Assembly: GCA_963850765.1 (NCBI GenBank)
Contig: CAWKMN010000003.1
Location: 1,364,001-1,428,000 of the forward strand
Direction: 5' to 3'
Length of the DNA stretch: 64,000 nucleotides
From: CAWKMN01 sp963850765
GTDB taxonomy: Bacteria > Chloroflexota > Anaerolineae > Aggregatilineales > Aggregatilineaceae
Below are positions 54,002 to 63,401 of the stretch, one piece after another. A model generated the notes under the pieces. It ran no database searches and had not been told where the DNA came from. It worked only from the letters and a program-made list of their open reading frames with translations. The first letter of the stretch is position 1. Every line of letters starts with the position of its first letter. The position numbers and the translations under genes were made by a program.

Positions 54002-56791
54002 CTACTGATACCGCAGAATATCCGATACCGTTTTGCGCGCGGCGGTGATTGACGGCCACAAACTCGCGGCGGTGGCGATGATCAGCATCCCGCCCAGGCC
54101 AAGGAGCAGCGTTGCAGGCGGATACGCAGAACCCGTGGTTTCCCCGAAATTGAACTGGTAGATCAGGACCCGGTTCAGGGCGTAACTGAACGGGATACCC
54201 AGCACCCACGCGACCAAGCCAACAATCAGCCCTTCGACGAGAAATTGCGACACGATCGTGTACGACGTCGCGCCGACCGAGCGCATCACGCCGATCTCTT
54301 TCTGGCGCTCAAAGACGCTCATTGAAAGCGACGACAGCAGGCCGATCAGTCCCACCGCCGCGATCAGCGCCGCCGCCGTGTTCAAAACCACGCTCGCGGT
54401 GCGGAGCATCTGCGTAATACCCTCCGAGTTTTCGATCCAGTTGGTGTAACTGGCATTGATCCCACTCGCCAGCAAAAGCTCGTTGATCGCGCGGATCTTG
54501 TCGTCTACTTCTTCAAGACTGGGGTTGTCGTCTTGCAGCAAGATCTGGAGCGATGCAGGGACCGGCTCGCCTTCCAGCGAGCGAGCTTCCAGCGCGGCCA
54601 GCAAGCGCCAGTCCAGCGCGATCCCTTCGGCAGATTGATCGGCTGGCACAAGATCCGCTGCAATCTCCACGATCCCGGTGACCGGCGCGGTGAGCCGGTT
54701 CGCGCCCGACACCAGCGTGAGCGTATCGCCCACCGCATAACCAGCTTGTTGCGCCAGCGCCGTGCTGATGATCACACCCGGCTCGCCCGTTTGGTAAAAA
54801 GCGCCCTCGGTAAAGGTCAGGAACGGGTTAATCTGATCGTCCACGCCCAGCGCGTAGACCGGCCGGCCATCCACCTCAACCGTCGTGGTATAACGGTTGG
54901 GGACCGGCACACCGCTCATCAGCCCGCCCAGGCGCGACAGGTGATCCCACCGCATCCACAACGTATCGAATGTGTAATCGACCACGCCGAGAATCGGCAC
55001 CGTCTCCGTGCGGCCGGCGACGTGGAGGGTGAGCGTATCCCCGGCATCGACGCCCAGCCCGTGCGCGATGGTTTCCGAAATAACCGCACCTTCGCGGGTG
55101 GGATCGGTGCGCCACGCGTCGCCCGAAATCACATCAAACTTCACGATGTCGCGGTTCGCCGGGTTGATGCCTGACGCGATCATAAACGCGGGACCGGGGC
55201 CGATCGGCTGCGGCTCGTATCCTTCGATGTCAATCGCCAGCACCGTGCCCGGCTCAATCGCCTGAATCCCGCCGACATGATCCGTGATCAGCGCACGGAC
55301 GGCGTCAAAATCATACGGGCCCTGGGGGTTGACCGAGATATGAATCCCCACCTGCCCGATGGTTTTTTCCACAATGGTGTTAAAGGAAGACATCGTCGCA
55401 TACACGCCCATAAATGCCCCGGCGGCCAGCGCCAGCGCGATCACCGTCAGGGCAAGCCGGCCCTTTTTCTGGCTGACATGGCGTAAGGATTGGCGCAGCC
55501 CGATCGGCAGCGGCAGAACTTCCAGCAGGCGGGTGATCAGGCCGTGGGCGCGACCATAACGCGCATTGATGCCCAGGTCGGTGATCGCTTCGAGGATCGT
55601 GACGCGTATCCCCAGCAGCACCGGCAGCGCCGCCGATCCGACCGGCACCAGGATGCCGAGCAGGATACCCGTCACAATCGCCGTGGGCGAATACTGAAAT
55701 TCATCCAGGAAAATATTAAAGAGCGGCACGACCCGACGGGCGGCGATATATCCCGCCGGGATACCGATCAGCACGCCGGGAATCACGCCGATGATCCCGT
55801 AGACGAGCGAGATCCCCGCGTACATCACAAAATTGTCCAGCCCTGTCGCGCCGAGCGATTTGAGCACGCCGATCTGGCGGCGCTGCTCGATCACCGTGGC
55901 ATTGATTACGTTGAGCACCAGAAAACCGGATACCACCAGCGATACCACCGCCAGCAGCGTCAGCACGTCGCTGAAGATGCGCGTCTGTTCGATCAGCGCG
56001 TTTTTGGCCGGATCTTCGAGCAGCGTGATCGCGCTCACATAGGGGGTAGACTCAGCGACGGCGGCTTCAAAGGCGGTGGCCTGCGCGTCGGCCGTGGCGA
56101 AATCGGTGTAACGTGCCTCGATGAGGTTGAAGCCGGCAAACCCGCTGATTCGCTCCACGGTGGCAAGATCCGTAAAGATCATCGTGTAGGCGGGGATCTG
56201 GGCGGGCGCGCCGGGCAGGGTGGGATACTGGTAGGGCTGGAAGACGATGCCGGCGACCGTCCAATCGGCTTCGGGAATGACCTCGCCGGGCTCGCCCAGC
56301 AGGCGAAAGGTCAGCTTGTCACCCACCTTGACGCCGTAGCGGGACGCGAAGCGCCGCTCGACCACGACCTCCTGCTCCCCGGCGGCCGGCCAGCGCCCGC
56401 TGATGAGTTCCACCGGCTCGATCGTCAGATCGGGCAGGGGCACTGAGTAAGCGAAGATGCCACCCTCGGTGAAAGTATCGTCGCCGGGGTGCTTCCAGTA
56501 GATCGGATGGTGCGACAGCCCGTGTACCTGGGTGACGCCGGGCAGACTGCTCAGCGCGGTGATGCCGCCGGCGTCGGTATCGTCCCCCTTCAGCCGGACA
56601 TACGTCCGTATCATCGCCAGCCGGTCCTGATCGATGGAGCCTTCCAGCGCCTCGCGGATGATCTCGCTCATCGAGAACAGCGCAACCACGCCGAGCACGC
56701 CGATCAGGATGCTGGCCGACACCAGTACGGTCTGCGTCTTGCGCTTCTGTACATCGCGCAGAATTTTTCGCCAGCGCGAGTTGAGAATCAA
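54002..56791 (-). CDS. Large ABC-type permease with duplicated MacB/FtsX domains
   Basis: The 929-residue protein has the MacB_PCD-FtsX layout twice. A first membrane helix lies at about 21-45 (VLVSASILIGVLGVVALFS), then an extracytoplasmic domain to about 265. A first FtsX core with helices lies at about 275-400 (VLNVINATVIEQRRQIGVLK, then SLGATGLDN). Then comes a helix at about 440 (LALTVIALALAAGAFMGVYA), a second extracytoplasmic domain and a final FtsX core at about 800-925 (SVFERQKEIGVMRSVGATSY). Such permeases, with a separate ATPase, move lipids or lipoproteins or transmit force across the membrane. No ATPase is adjacent. The start is TTG 56791, overlapping the upstream TGA as TTGA. 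Confidence 0.9.
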   Translation of the reverse strand: MILNSRWRKILRDVQKRKTQTVLVSASILIGVLGVVALFSMSEIIREALEGSIDQDRLAMIRTYVRLKGDDTDAGGITALSSLPGVTQVHGLSHHPIYWKHPGDDTFTEGGIFAYSVPLPDLTIEPVELISGRWPAAGEQEVVVERRFASRYGVKVGDKLTFRLLGEPGEVIPEADWTVAGIVFQPYQYPTLPGAPAQIPAYTMIFTDLATVERISGFAGFNLIEARYTDFATADAQATAFEAAVAESTPYVSAITLLEDPAKNALIEQTRIFSDVLTLLAVVSLVVSGFLVLNVINATVIEQRRQIGVLKSLGATGLDNFVMYAGISLVYGIIGVIPGVLIGIPAGYIAARRVVPLFNIFLDEFQYSPTAIVTGILLGILVPVGSAALPVLLGIRVTILEAITDLGINARYGRAHGLITRLLEVLPLPIGLRQSLRHVSQKKGRLALTVIALALAAGAFMGVYATMSSFNTIVEKTIGQVGIHISVNPQGPYDFDAVRALITDHVGGIQAIEPGTVLAIDIEGYEPQPIGPGPAFMIASGINPANRDIVKFDVISGDAWRTDPTREGAVISETIAHGLGVDAGDTLTLHVAGRTETVPILGVVDYTFDTLWMRWDHLSRLGGLMSGVPVPNRYTTTVEVDGRPVYALGVDDQINPFLTFTEGAFYQTGEPGVIISTALAQQAGYAVGDTLTLVSGANRLTAPVTGIVEIAADLVPADQSAEGIALDWRLLAALEARSLEGEPVPASLQILLQDDNPSLEEVDDKIRAINELLLASGINASYTNWIENSEGITQMLRTASVVLNTAAALIAAVGLIGLLSSLSMSVFERQKEIGVMRSVGATSYTIVSQFLVEGLIVGLVAWVLGIPFSYALNRVLIYQFNFGETTGSAYPPATLLLGLGGMLIIATAASLWPSITAARKTVSDILRYQ

Positions 56792-58164
56792 CAGCCGCCC
56801 GCCTCATCGGTGATGACGATATACCCCTGGATCAGCTCGGACATGGTGCGCTCGCCGATGTCCGCCTGTGCGTTGACGTAGATGAGATGCAGGCCAGGAG
56901 AGAGTCCGTTTGTATCCGCGAAGACCTGCACCGTCTCACCGTTGCGCGCGGTCGGTGGAAAGACCTCAACCACCGGGCCGCCCGGCGGTGTGACCGGCTC
57001 GATCCGCGCCGAGAAACTCCCTGGATACCCCGAATTGGCGATGACGAATTCCCCGACCATCACCGAGTCGGGGCACGCCATGCTCACCTCGACGGTCATG
57101 TTACGCGCATAGATAGTCAGGCCGGGCAGGTAGTCGCTGTAACGGCGGGACATGGCGGCCACCCGCTCATAGACGGGCAGCGGCGAGCCGTCGCTGCGCA
57201 GGATGCTGAACCAGCGCATATGGCTGCACAGCGGATTGATGCCCGGCGGATAGAGCGCCCAGTTCAGGTTCCAGAGGAACATCGGCCCGGCCCACGGCCA
57301 GTGGCGATCCGCCCAATCGAACGCGCGCACGGTGTAATCCGCCTGCGTCTGCGCCGAGACGCGCAGCCACGCGAAACCCGCGAAGTTTGGATCGCTGTCG
57401 GAGCAGGTCACGCCGTCCTCGGCGGGATCGCGCAGCCAGCCAAACTCGGTCATCCAGATCTGTTTGTCGTAGATGCCGCGCTCCTCGAACAGCGCGCGGA
57501 TCAACTCGACGCGGCGGAAGACCAGCGTATCGACACTCGGCTCGGTTTCGGGGGCGGCGTTGTAGCCGTAGGGATGGTAACCAAACGCGTCAAACCACTG
57601 CGCCGCGCCGTTATCCAGCATCTCGGCGGCGAATTCAATATCGCTGATCGCTTTGCGGTCCGGCGTGGTGATAGTGGGTGCCAGCCCGCCGGATACGACG
57701 ATAATATCCGGGTCCACGCTCTTGATCTGCGTATAGGCCACGCGCAGCATCTGGGTATATTCCCAGGCGTTGGGACCGTGCGGCCATTCCAGGCCCAGGT
57801 TCGGCTCGTTGTGGACTTCAATAGCTTCCACACCCAACGCGGCGAGTTCCTCGGTACGCGCGCGCACGCTGGTACGAAACGCCTCCCAGTTATCCGGCCA
57901 CGGCAGATCCATGCGGAACAGGATGCGTTTATTCCCAAACATGGCAATCTGGCCGGTTTCGTAGACTTTGACCCAGTCCATGTGAAGCTGGTCGATCCAG
58001 GCCGGATCCACCTGATTATGCGGGCCGATGTGGATTCCATAGCCCAGGTGCGGCGGTGGGAGTTCCCCCTGAGCGGTGGCTTTCATAGCAGGGATCGGTC
58101 CGGCCCCTGCCACCACCAACAGGCCGCCGATCAACGTGAGGCACAGCAAAAATATAAGACGCAT
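56788..58164 (-). CDS. Exported glycoside hydrolase-like protein, clan GH-A type
   Basis: The 458-residue protein has a signal peptide (MRLIFLLCLTLIGGLLVVAG) and a TIM-barrel-like domain with two Glu blocks in clan GH-A positions: VEAIEVHNEPNLG (acid/base, ending strand 4) and IWMTEFGWL (nucleophile). Neighbouring blocks are SGGLAPTITTPDRKA and AFGYHPYGYN. The C-terminal ~100 residues form a beta-sandwich (SGYPGSFSARIEP). It is near GH5/GH39-like families but I cannot name one; the substrate is unknown. The start ATG 58164 is preferred to the longer frame because it begins the signal peptide. It is upstream of, and overlaps, the FtsX-type permease, so the two are cotranscribed. Confidence 0.8.
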   Translation of the reverse strand: MRLIFLLCLTLIGGLLVVAGAGPIPAMKATAQGELPPPHLGYGIHIGPHNQVDPAWIDQLHMDWVKVYETGQIAMFGNKRILFRMDLPWPDNWEAFRTSVRARTEELAALGVEAIEVHNEPNLGLEWPHGPNAWEYTQMLRVAYTQIKSVDPDIIVVSGGLAPTITTPDRKAISDIEFAAEMLDNGAAQWFDAFGYHPYGYNAAPETEPSVDTLVFRRVELIRALFEERGIYDKQIWMTEFGWLRDPAEDGVTCSDSDPNFAGFAWLRVSAQTQADYTVRAFDWADRHWPWAGPMFLWNLNWALYPPGINPLCSHMRWFSILRSDGSPLPVYERVAAMSRRYSDYLPGLTIYARNMTVEVSMACPDSVMVGEFVIANSGYPGSFSARIEPVTPPGGPVVEVFPPTARNGETVQVFADTNGLSPGLHLIYVNAQADIGERTMSELIQGYIVITDEAGGC

Positions 58165-58292
58165 GCACGGTATTATAGACGATCCGGCGCTTGTTGGGCG
58201 ATTGCCTGACAACTCTTTGCCGCTGCCCGGTCCCTGCGTTATAGTGTGGGCCGTGAGATGAGCGATATCGCCGCGCGGTGGAGAACAAACCC

Positions 58293-59051
58293 ATGAAATT
58301 GACCGTCATCATTCCGACGTATAACGAGGCCGAGAATATCACCCGCATGATCAGCACCCTGATGGCCCTTCAGGTGCCCGTTGATCTGTCGGTTCTGATT
58401 GTGGATGATAACTCGCCCGACGGCACCGGGCGGATCGTGGACGACCTGGCGGCGCAGATGCCCGGCAAGGTGAGCGTGCTGCATCGCGCCGGCAAAATGG
58501 GGCTCGGCACCGCGTATATCGACGGCTTTCGCGAGGCAGTGGCGCAGGGAGCCGATTATGTGCTGCAGATGGACTGCGATTTTTCGCACGATCCCAAGTA
58601 CATCCCGGCCATGATCGACCAGATGCAGACCTGCAACTGCGATATTGTCATCGGCTCGCGGTATATCAAGGGCGGCAGCGTGGACGAGACCTGGAGCATC
58701 GGCCGCAAGCTCTTAAGCTGGTGGGCCAACAGCATCTATGTCCGGCTGATCCTGCGCACCACGGCCAAAGACGCGACCGGCGGCTTCCGCCTGTGGAAGC
58801 GGCAGGTCTTGCAGGGCATGGACCTGAACCGGATACGCTCCAACGGCTATGTCTTCCAGGTCGAGACGATCTTCGTGGCGGAAAAACTCGGTTATACCGA
58901 TAGCGAAGTGCCGATCTATTTCGCGGATCGTAAGGCCGGCACGTCGAAGATGAGCTTCAGGATCCAATTTGAGGCGGCTATGCGCGTCTGGCAGGTGTGG
59001 ATGCGACACCGCCATCTCAAACCGTCGATGCGCCTGACTACCCCCGCGTAA
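58293..59051 (+). CDS. Polyprenol-phosphate mannosyltransferase-like GT2 (Dpm1-like)
   Basis: The 252-residue GT2 enzyme has KLTVIIPTYNEAENI, then the DDNSPDGTG nucleotide-binding motif, LQMDCDFSHDPKYIP (the DxD-type metal site) and DIVIGSRYIKGG. The late block RSNGYVFQVETIFVAEKLGY and VPIYFADRKAGTSKM complete the Dpm1 pattern. It would transfer mannose or glucose from a nucleotide sugar to a polyprenyl phosphate at the cytoplasmic face, giving the donor for glycosyltransferases that work outside the cell. There is no C-terminal membrane pair. The start ATG 58293 follows GGAGAACAAACCC. The YfhO-like gene starts 3 bases after its stop, which fits a shared cell-envelope glycan pathway. Confidence 0.91.
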   Translation: MKLTVIIPTYNEAENITRMISTLMALQVPVDLSVLIVDDNSPDGTGRIVDDLAAQMPGKVSVLHRAGKMGLGTAYIDGFREAVAQGADYVLQMDCDFSHDPKYIPAMIDQMQTCNCDIVIGSRYIKGGSVDETWSIGRKLLSWWANSIYVRLILRTTAKDATGGFRLWKRQVLQGMDLNRIRSNGYVFQVETIFVAEKLGYTDSEVPIYFADRKAGTSKMSFRIQFEAAMRVWQVWMRHRHLKPSMRLTTPA

Positions 59052-59054
59052 GCC

Positions 59055-60239
59055 ATGCGGCGGCGGTATCTCCCCGATGTGTGGATCGTGGCAGGATTGT
59101 TTCTCCTGCCGCTCTTGTTTTTTGCACCCGTCACGCTCGGCGGGCGCACGCAGATCCCCGCCGATAACCTGTACCAGTTCCAGCCGTGGCTGAGCATCCG
59201 CGCCGAGACGGGCGTGCCGGAAATTCCACACAACGCCCTGCTGTCCGATCTGGTGCTGCAAAATTATCAGTGGAAGGCGTTTATCCGGCAGAGTATCGAC
59301 GACGGCGTGATCCCGCTGTGGCAGCCGGAGCAGTTCGCCGGGACGCCGTTTCTGGCCGCCGGGCAGCATTCCGCGCTGTACCCGTTCAGCCTGATCTATT
59401 ACGTGCTGCCGCTGCCGCGTGCCTACGGCTGGTTCACCGTCAGCCAGTTGGGACTGGCGGGGACGCTGATGTACCTGTTCGCGCGCGGACTCGGCCTGCG
59501 GCGAATCGGCGGGGCGGTGGCCGGGATCGCCTACCAGTTCAGCGCGTTTTTTATCGTCAGCGTCGTATTCCCGATGATGATCGCGGGGGCGGCCTGGCTG
59601 CCGCTGCTCCTGCTGATGATCGAGTTCATCATTCAGCGCCGCCCGATTCGGGGCCGGCCAGCGGTCGCGCCGTGGATCGCGGTGGGCGCAATCGCCCTCA
59701 TGATGAATATCTTCGCCGGGCACGTCGAGATCACATACTACACGCTAATGGTCATGGCGTATTATGCGGCGGCGCGGCTGATCGGCGTGTGGTGGGCCGA
59801 GCGCCGGAATGCGCGGCGGGTGCTGCGTCCGGCCGGGTCGCTGCTGGTGATGGTGCTGCTCGGGCTGGGGCTCGGCGCGGCACAGTTCATCCCGCTGTAC
59901 GAGCTTGGCACGCGCAACTTCCGCGAGGCGGCGGCGAGCTTCGACGAGGTGCGCGGCTATGCGCTCCCGGCGCGGCACGTCGCCAAGTTCCTGATGCCCA
60001 ACGTCTACGGCAGCCCGGCTCAGCACGAATACCGCGATGTGTTTTCGTGGGAGATGGTCGCTCACGACTGGCAGCGCCCCTGCCCTGGCTGTAACGCTGA
60101 CGGATTCGAGCGCGTCACCAGCACCGATTTTGGGATTAAGAATTACGTCGAGGGCGGCGCGTACATGGGGATTCTGGTCCTGGTGTTGGCCGGGATTGGG
60201 TTAGCCTCACCCCGGCGTCGCCCCGTTACCCCTCCCTAA
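59055..60239 (+). CDS. YfhO-like membrane protein, N-terminal part, ended by a repeat
   Basis: This 394-residue part of a YfhO-type multi-pass membrane protein begins with WIVAGLFLLPLLFFAPVTLG and the luminal block GRTQIPADNLYQFQPWLS, then several helices and the segment FREAAASFDEVRGYALPARH. YfhO family members act on lipid-linked or wall glycans and have a GT-C-like outline. The frame ends at TAA 60237-60239, which lies inside a repeat of the CCTCCCTAAATCCCTCC kind. The protein resumes downstream in the same frame (see 60267-63391), so the native gene is one long fusion of YfhO and a flippase and this copy is interrupted. ATG 59055 lies 3 bases after the Dpm1-like stop. Confidence 0.82.
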   Translation: MRRRYLPDVWIVAGLFLLPLLFFAPVTLGGRTQIPADNLYQFQPWLSIRAETGVPEIPHNALLSDLVLQNYQWKAFIRQSIDDGVIPLWQPEQFAGTPFLAAGQHSALYPFSLIYYVLPLPRAYGWFTVSQLGLAGTLMYLFARGLGLRRIGGAVAGIAYQFSAFFIVSVVFPMMIAGAAWLPLLLLMIEFIIQRRPIRGRPAVAPWIAVGAIALMMNIFAGHVEITYYTLMVMAYYAAARLIGVWWAERRNARRVLRPAGSLLVMVLLGLGLGAAQFIPLYELGTRNFREAAASFDEVRGYALPARHVAKFLMPNVYGSPAQHEYRDVFSWEMVAHDWQRPCPGCNADGFERVTSTDFGIKNYVEGGAYMGILVLVLAGIGLASPRRRPVTPP

Positions 60240-60330
60240 ATCCCTCCCCGCACGCGGAGAGGCGACTTGAGCAGCAGTCCCCTTTCTCCGTGTACGGGGA
60301 AAGGGGAGGGGATAGGGGTAAACAACGCAA
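60204..60330. repeat. Compound repeat inserted in the YfhO-flippase gene
   Basis: The left part GCCTCACCCCGG (60204-60215) is half a GGCCTCAC-family end. Next comes CCCCTCCCTAAATCCCTCCC (60228-60247), identical to the body of the MITE-like elements, then a second hairpin CCCTTTCTCCGTGTACGGGG with AAAGGGGAGG, ending near GGGGATAGGGGTA. The insertion keeps the reading frame but brings TAA at 60237. Confidence 0.75.
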
Positions 60331-63300
60331 ATCCCCCCTATCGCCTCATCCTCGCCATTCTGGCCCTGATCTCGCTGACCTTCGCGTTCGGTCTGCCAAC
60401 TTACGCCGTGCTGTATTATGCGTTCCCCAATATCAACCAGCTTCACACGCCCTTTCGATGGGTGTGGCCGCTGACGTTCTGCGTGGCGGCGCTGGCGGGG
60501 TTCGGCGCGGACGCGCTCGACCGGGCGCGGCGGCCGACAATACGGCACTCTCCTCCCCCTCTCTACGCTGTGGAGAGGGGGTCGGGGGGTGAGGCTCGCG
60601 CGGCCAGGTGGATCGGCTATGGATTGATCATGCTGGGGGCCGCCGTGCTGCTCGGACTGCTGATCAGCCGGATCGCGTATGGTACCTTTGAGCCGCTGGT
60701 CGAGCGGGTGTTTAACAATCTGGCGCAGGCTGATCGCGCGTTCCCCAACGCGAAGACATTCTACAGCTACGAATTCTGGAACGTGCTGCTCCTGGGCCTG
60801 TTCACCCTGGCGGCGGGAACCGTCATCCGCGTAAGCCGCTGGCCGATTCATTCTGCCGCGCCGTCTGGGCGGAATCCCGGTCTGGCAGGTCATGGCGGTG
60901 GGCGTGATCGCGCTGGATCTGATGGTGGCTGGCTGGAATTTTAACCCGTCCGCCGATCCTAAGTGGCTGGACGTGACCCCCGAATCGGTGCGCTGGCTCC
61001 AGGCAAAACAGGCGGAGGGTCTGCCGTTCCGCTATACGACGATCGATTTTGGCAAACATCCCCTGCACGCCAACAGCACCTGGCGCTACGGCCTGCACGA
61101 CGCGCGCGGCTACGACAGCATGATCCCCAAGCAGTACGCGGACTATATGAGCCTGATCGCGCCGCAGGGCGGGCTGCTGCACAACCGGATCGACCCGATC
61201 GCGTGGAACAACGCGGAGGCGCTGGCCTCGCCGCTGCTGGATCTGCTCAACCTGCGCTATGTCGTCACGGATTATGTAATCGAGGATGCGGAGACACTCG
61301 GCTACCGGGAAGTCTACGTCGATGGCGCGGTGAAAATCTACGAAAACCTGGACGCCCTGCCTCGCGCCTATACTCTGCCCTATGTGGATCTCACCGAGGA
61401 TTTGTGCGGGGCGACGCCGGACGATTTCGCCACCATCGTCACCAGCCCGGATTTTGAAGCCGATCCGCGCCGCGTGGTGATCGAGGGGTTCCCGGACGCG
61501 GACGGCTGCGACATCGCCTATCGCTGGCCGGAGCCAGAACACGAAGCCGATCCGGTGGCCGCGCAGATCACCAACTACGGCGCGCTGGAAGTGATCGTGA
61601 CGCCGGAGGTCGATCGCGAGTCGTGGCTGGTGCTGGCCGACAGCTATTATCCCGGCTGGAAAGCGTTTGTCCGGCCCCAGGGCACGGATCAGGACGAAGA
61701 GCAAGAGGTCACGATCCATCTCGTCAACGGCAATTTCCGGGGCGTGCGCCTGGAACCGGGCGCGTGGATCGTGCGCTTCCGCTACAGCCCGGCCACCTTC
61801 CAGATCGGCGCGTTCCTCTCGTTCCTGAGCGGGATGCTGCTCATCTTCATGCTGATGCTGTGGTTGTGGCGGCGGGTGTATCGCGCGGAGGCCGACGCGG
61901 ACAGCGCCAAACGGATCGCGAAAAACAGCCTCGCGCCGATTATTCTCAACCTGTTCAACCGGGGTATCGACTTCGCCTTCGCATTTATCATGCTGCGTAT
62001 GCTCGGTCCCGCCAACGCCGGCATCTACTATTACGCGATCGTCGTGTTTGGCTGGTTCGACATCCTGACGAATTTTGGGCTGAATACCCTGCTGATGCGC
62101 GAAGTGGCGCGCGACCGGGATTCCGCGCGGCGCTATCTGTTCAACACCACGGCGCTGCGGCTGGCACTGGCCGTGATCGGCGTGCCGCTGTTGATCGGCT
62201 TCCTGGTGGCCCGGCAGGCGGCGGTCGATCCGGCCCTCGAAGCGGAGGCGATCCTGGCGATTGGGCTGCTGTATATCGGGCTGCTGCCTAACAGCATCAG
62301 CACGGGGCTGACGGCGCTCTTTTACGCGTTCGAGAAGGCGGAATATCCCGCCGCGATCACAACGGTCAGCACAATTGTGAAGGTCACGCTTGGCCTCGGG
62401 ACGCTGCTGTTTGGCTGGGGCGTCGTCGGGCTGGCGGGCGGAGCGGTGGCGACGAATGTGATCACGCTGGCGGTATTGGCCGGGCTGGCGAGGCCATTGA
62501 TTGCCGGGGCACAATCGGGCGGGTTTGTTAACACGCCCCTGCTCGATCGCGCCCTGATGCGCCAGATGATCAGCCTGAGCTGGCCGCTGATGATCAATCA
62601 CCTGCTGGCGACGGTGTTTTTTAAGATCGACATCGTGCTGATGGAAGCCATCAACGGCAATACGGTGGTCGGGCAGTATTCAACCGCCTACAAATGGCTG
62701 GACGCGCTGAACATCATCCCCGCGTTTCTGACGATGGCGCTGCTGCCGATCATGGCGCGGCAGGCCCACGAGGATCGCACCGGGCTCAAGCGGAACTATC
62801 TGCTGGCCGTTAAATTGCTGGTGATGATCGCGCTGCCGGTGGCCGTGGTGACAACGTTCATCGCGGAGCCGCTGGTGCGCGTGCTGGGCGGCGAGGAATA
62901 TCTCCCGGCGGGCGGGATCGCGCTGCAACTGATGATCTGGAGCATCCCAATCGGCTGGATCAACAGCGTGACGAATTACGTGATCGTTGCGCTGGATCGC
63001 CAGCGGACTCTGACGCTGGCCTTCGCGGCGGGGGTGCTGTTTAACCTGATCACCAACCTGATCTTCCTGCCCGCTTTCAGCTACCGCGCGGCGGCGATCA
63101 TTACGATTTTCTCCGAGGGCGTGTTGTTCATCGCCTTTTACCGGATTATCCGTGCAGGAGATCGAGGGCGTGGACTGGTACCGCGTGCTGTGGCGTCCGG
63201 CGGCCGCTGCCGTGATCCTGCTGGGCGTGCTCTGGGCGGCGTGGCAGATCGCCCCCCTTGCGGCGTTCGTGCTGTCCCCTGTGATCTACGGGTTCGCGCT

Positions 63301-63391
63301 GCTGGCGCTGCGCCCGTTTGCACCGGACGAGATCGCCCGGATCGCGCCGCTTCTGCCGGGGCGACTGCGCCGCCGGGTGCGGCCGGGATAA
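60267..63391 (+). CDS. YfhO-like C-terminal part fused to an oligosaccharide flippase, two frameshifts
   Basis: This is the continuation of the gene at 59055. The frame is open after TAA 60237, with a possible restart at TTG 60267. First come more YfhO helices (LILAILALISLTFAFGLPTY, LHTPFRWVWPLTFCVAAL), then after a one-base insertion at about 60856 the soluble YfhO region (ESWLVLADSYYPGWKAFVRP). A further helix follows and then, without a break, a polysaccharide flippase (MATE-like/MVF outline) from about 61935 (LFNRGIDFAFAFIMLRMLGP, TNFGLNTLLMREVARDRDS). Another one-base insertion at about 63152 leads into the last helices (VDWYRVLWRPAAAAVILLGV) and the stop at 63391. Two repeat-derived peptides lie inside: HSPPPLYAVERGSGGEARA (60547-60603) and SGGFVNTPL (62516-62544). 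The flippase would move lipid-linked glycans across the membrane. Confidence 0.82.
60547..60595. repeat. In-frame palindromic repeat inside the YfhO-flippase gene
   Basis: CCCCCTCTCTACGCTGTGGA continues as GAGGGGGTCGGGGGGTGAGG. It has a GGGTGAGGC end like the GGCCTCAC-family elements at 50062 and 53789 but is translated here as a short extra peptide without a stop. Confidence 0.72.
62516..62544. repeat. TAGGGGCG-family repeat inside the flippase region
   Basis: The sequence TCGGGCGGGTTTGTTAACAC, continuing GCCCCTGCTC, is the reverse complement of the repeat at 739-767 with few changes. It is read in frame as SGGFVNTPL between two membrane segments. Confidence 0.7.
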
Positions 63392-63401
63392 CGTGTTCGC
63401 T

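Noticed and set aside
60823..62601. A 592-codon open frame opposite the YfhO-flippase gene
   Set aside because: Antisense shadow rich in Arg, Gln and His; the membrane protein on the plus strand is clear.
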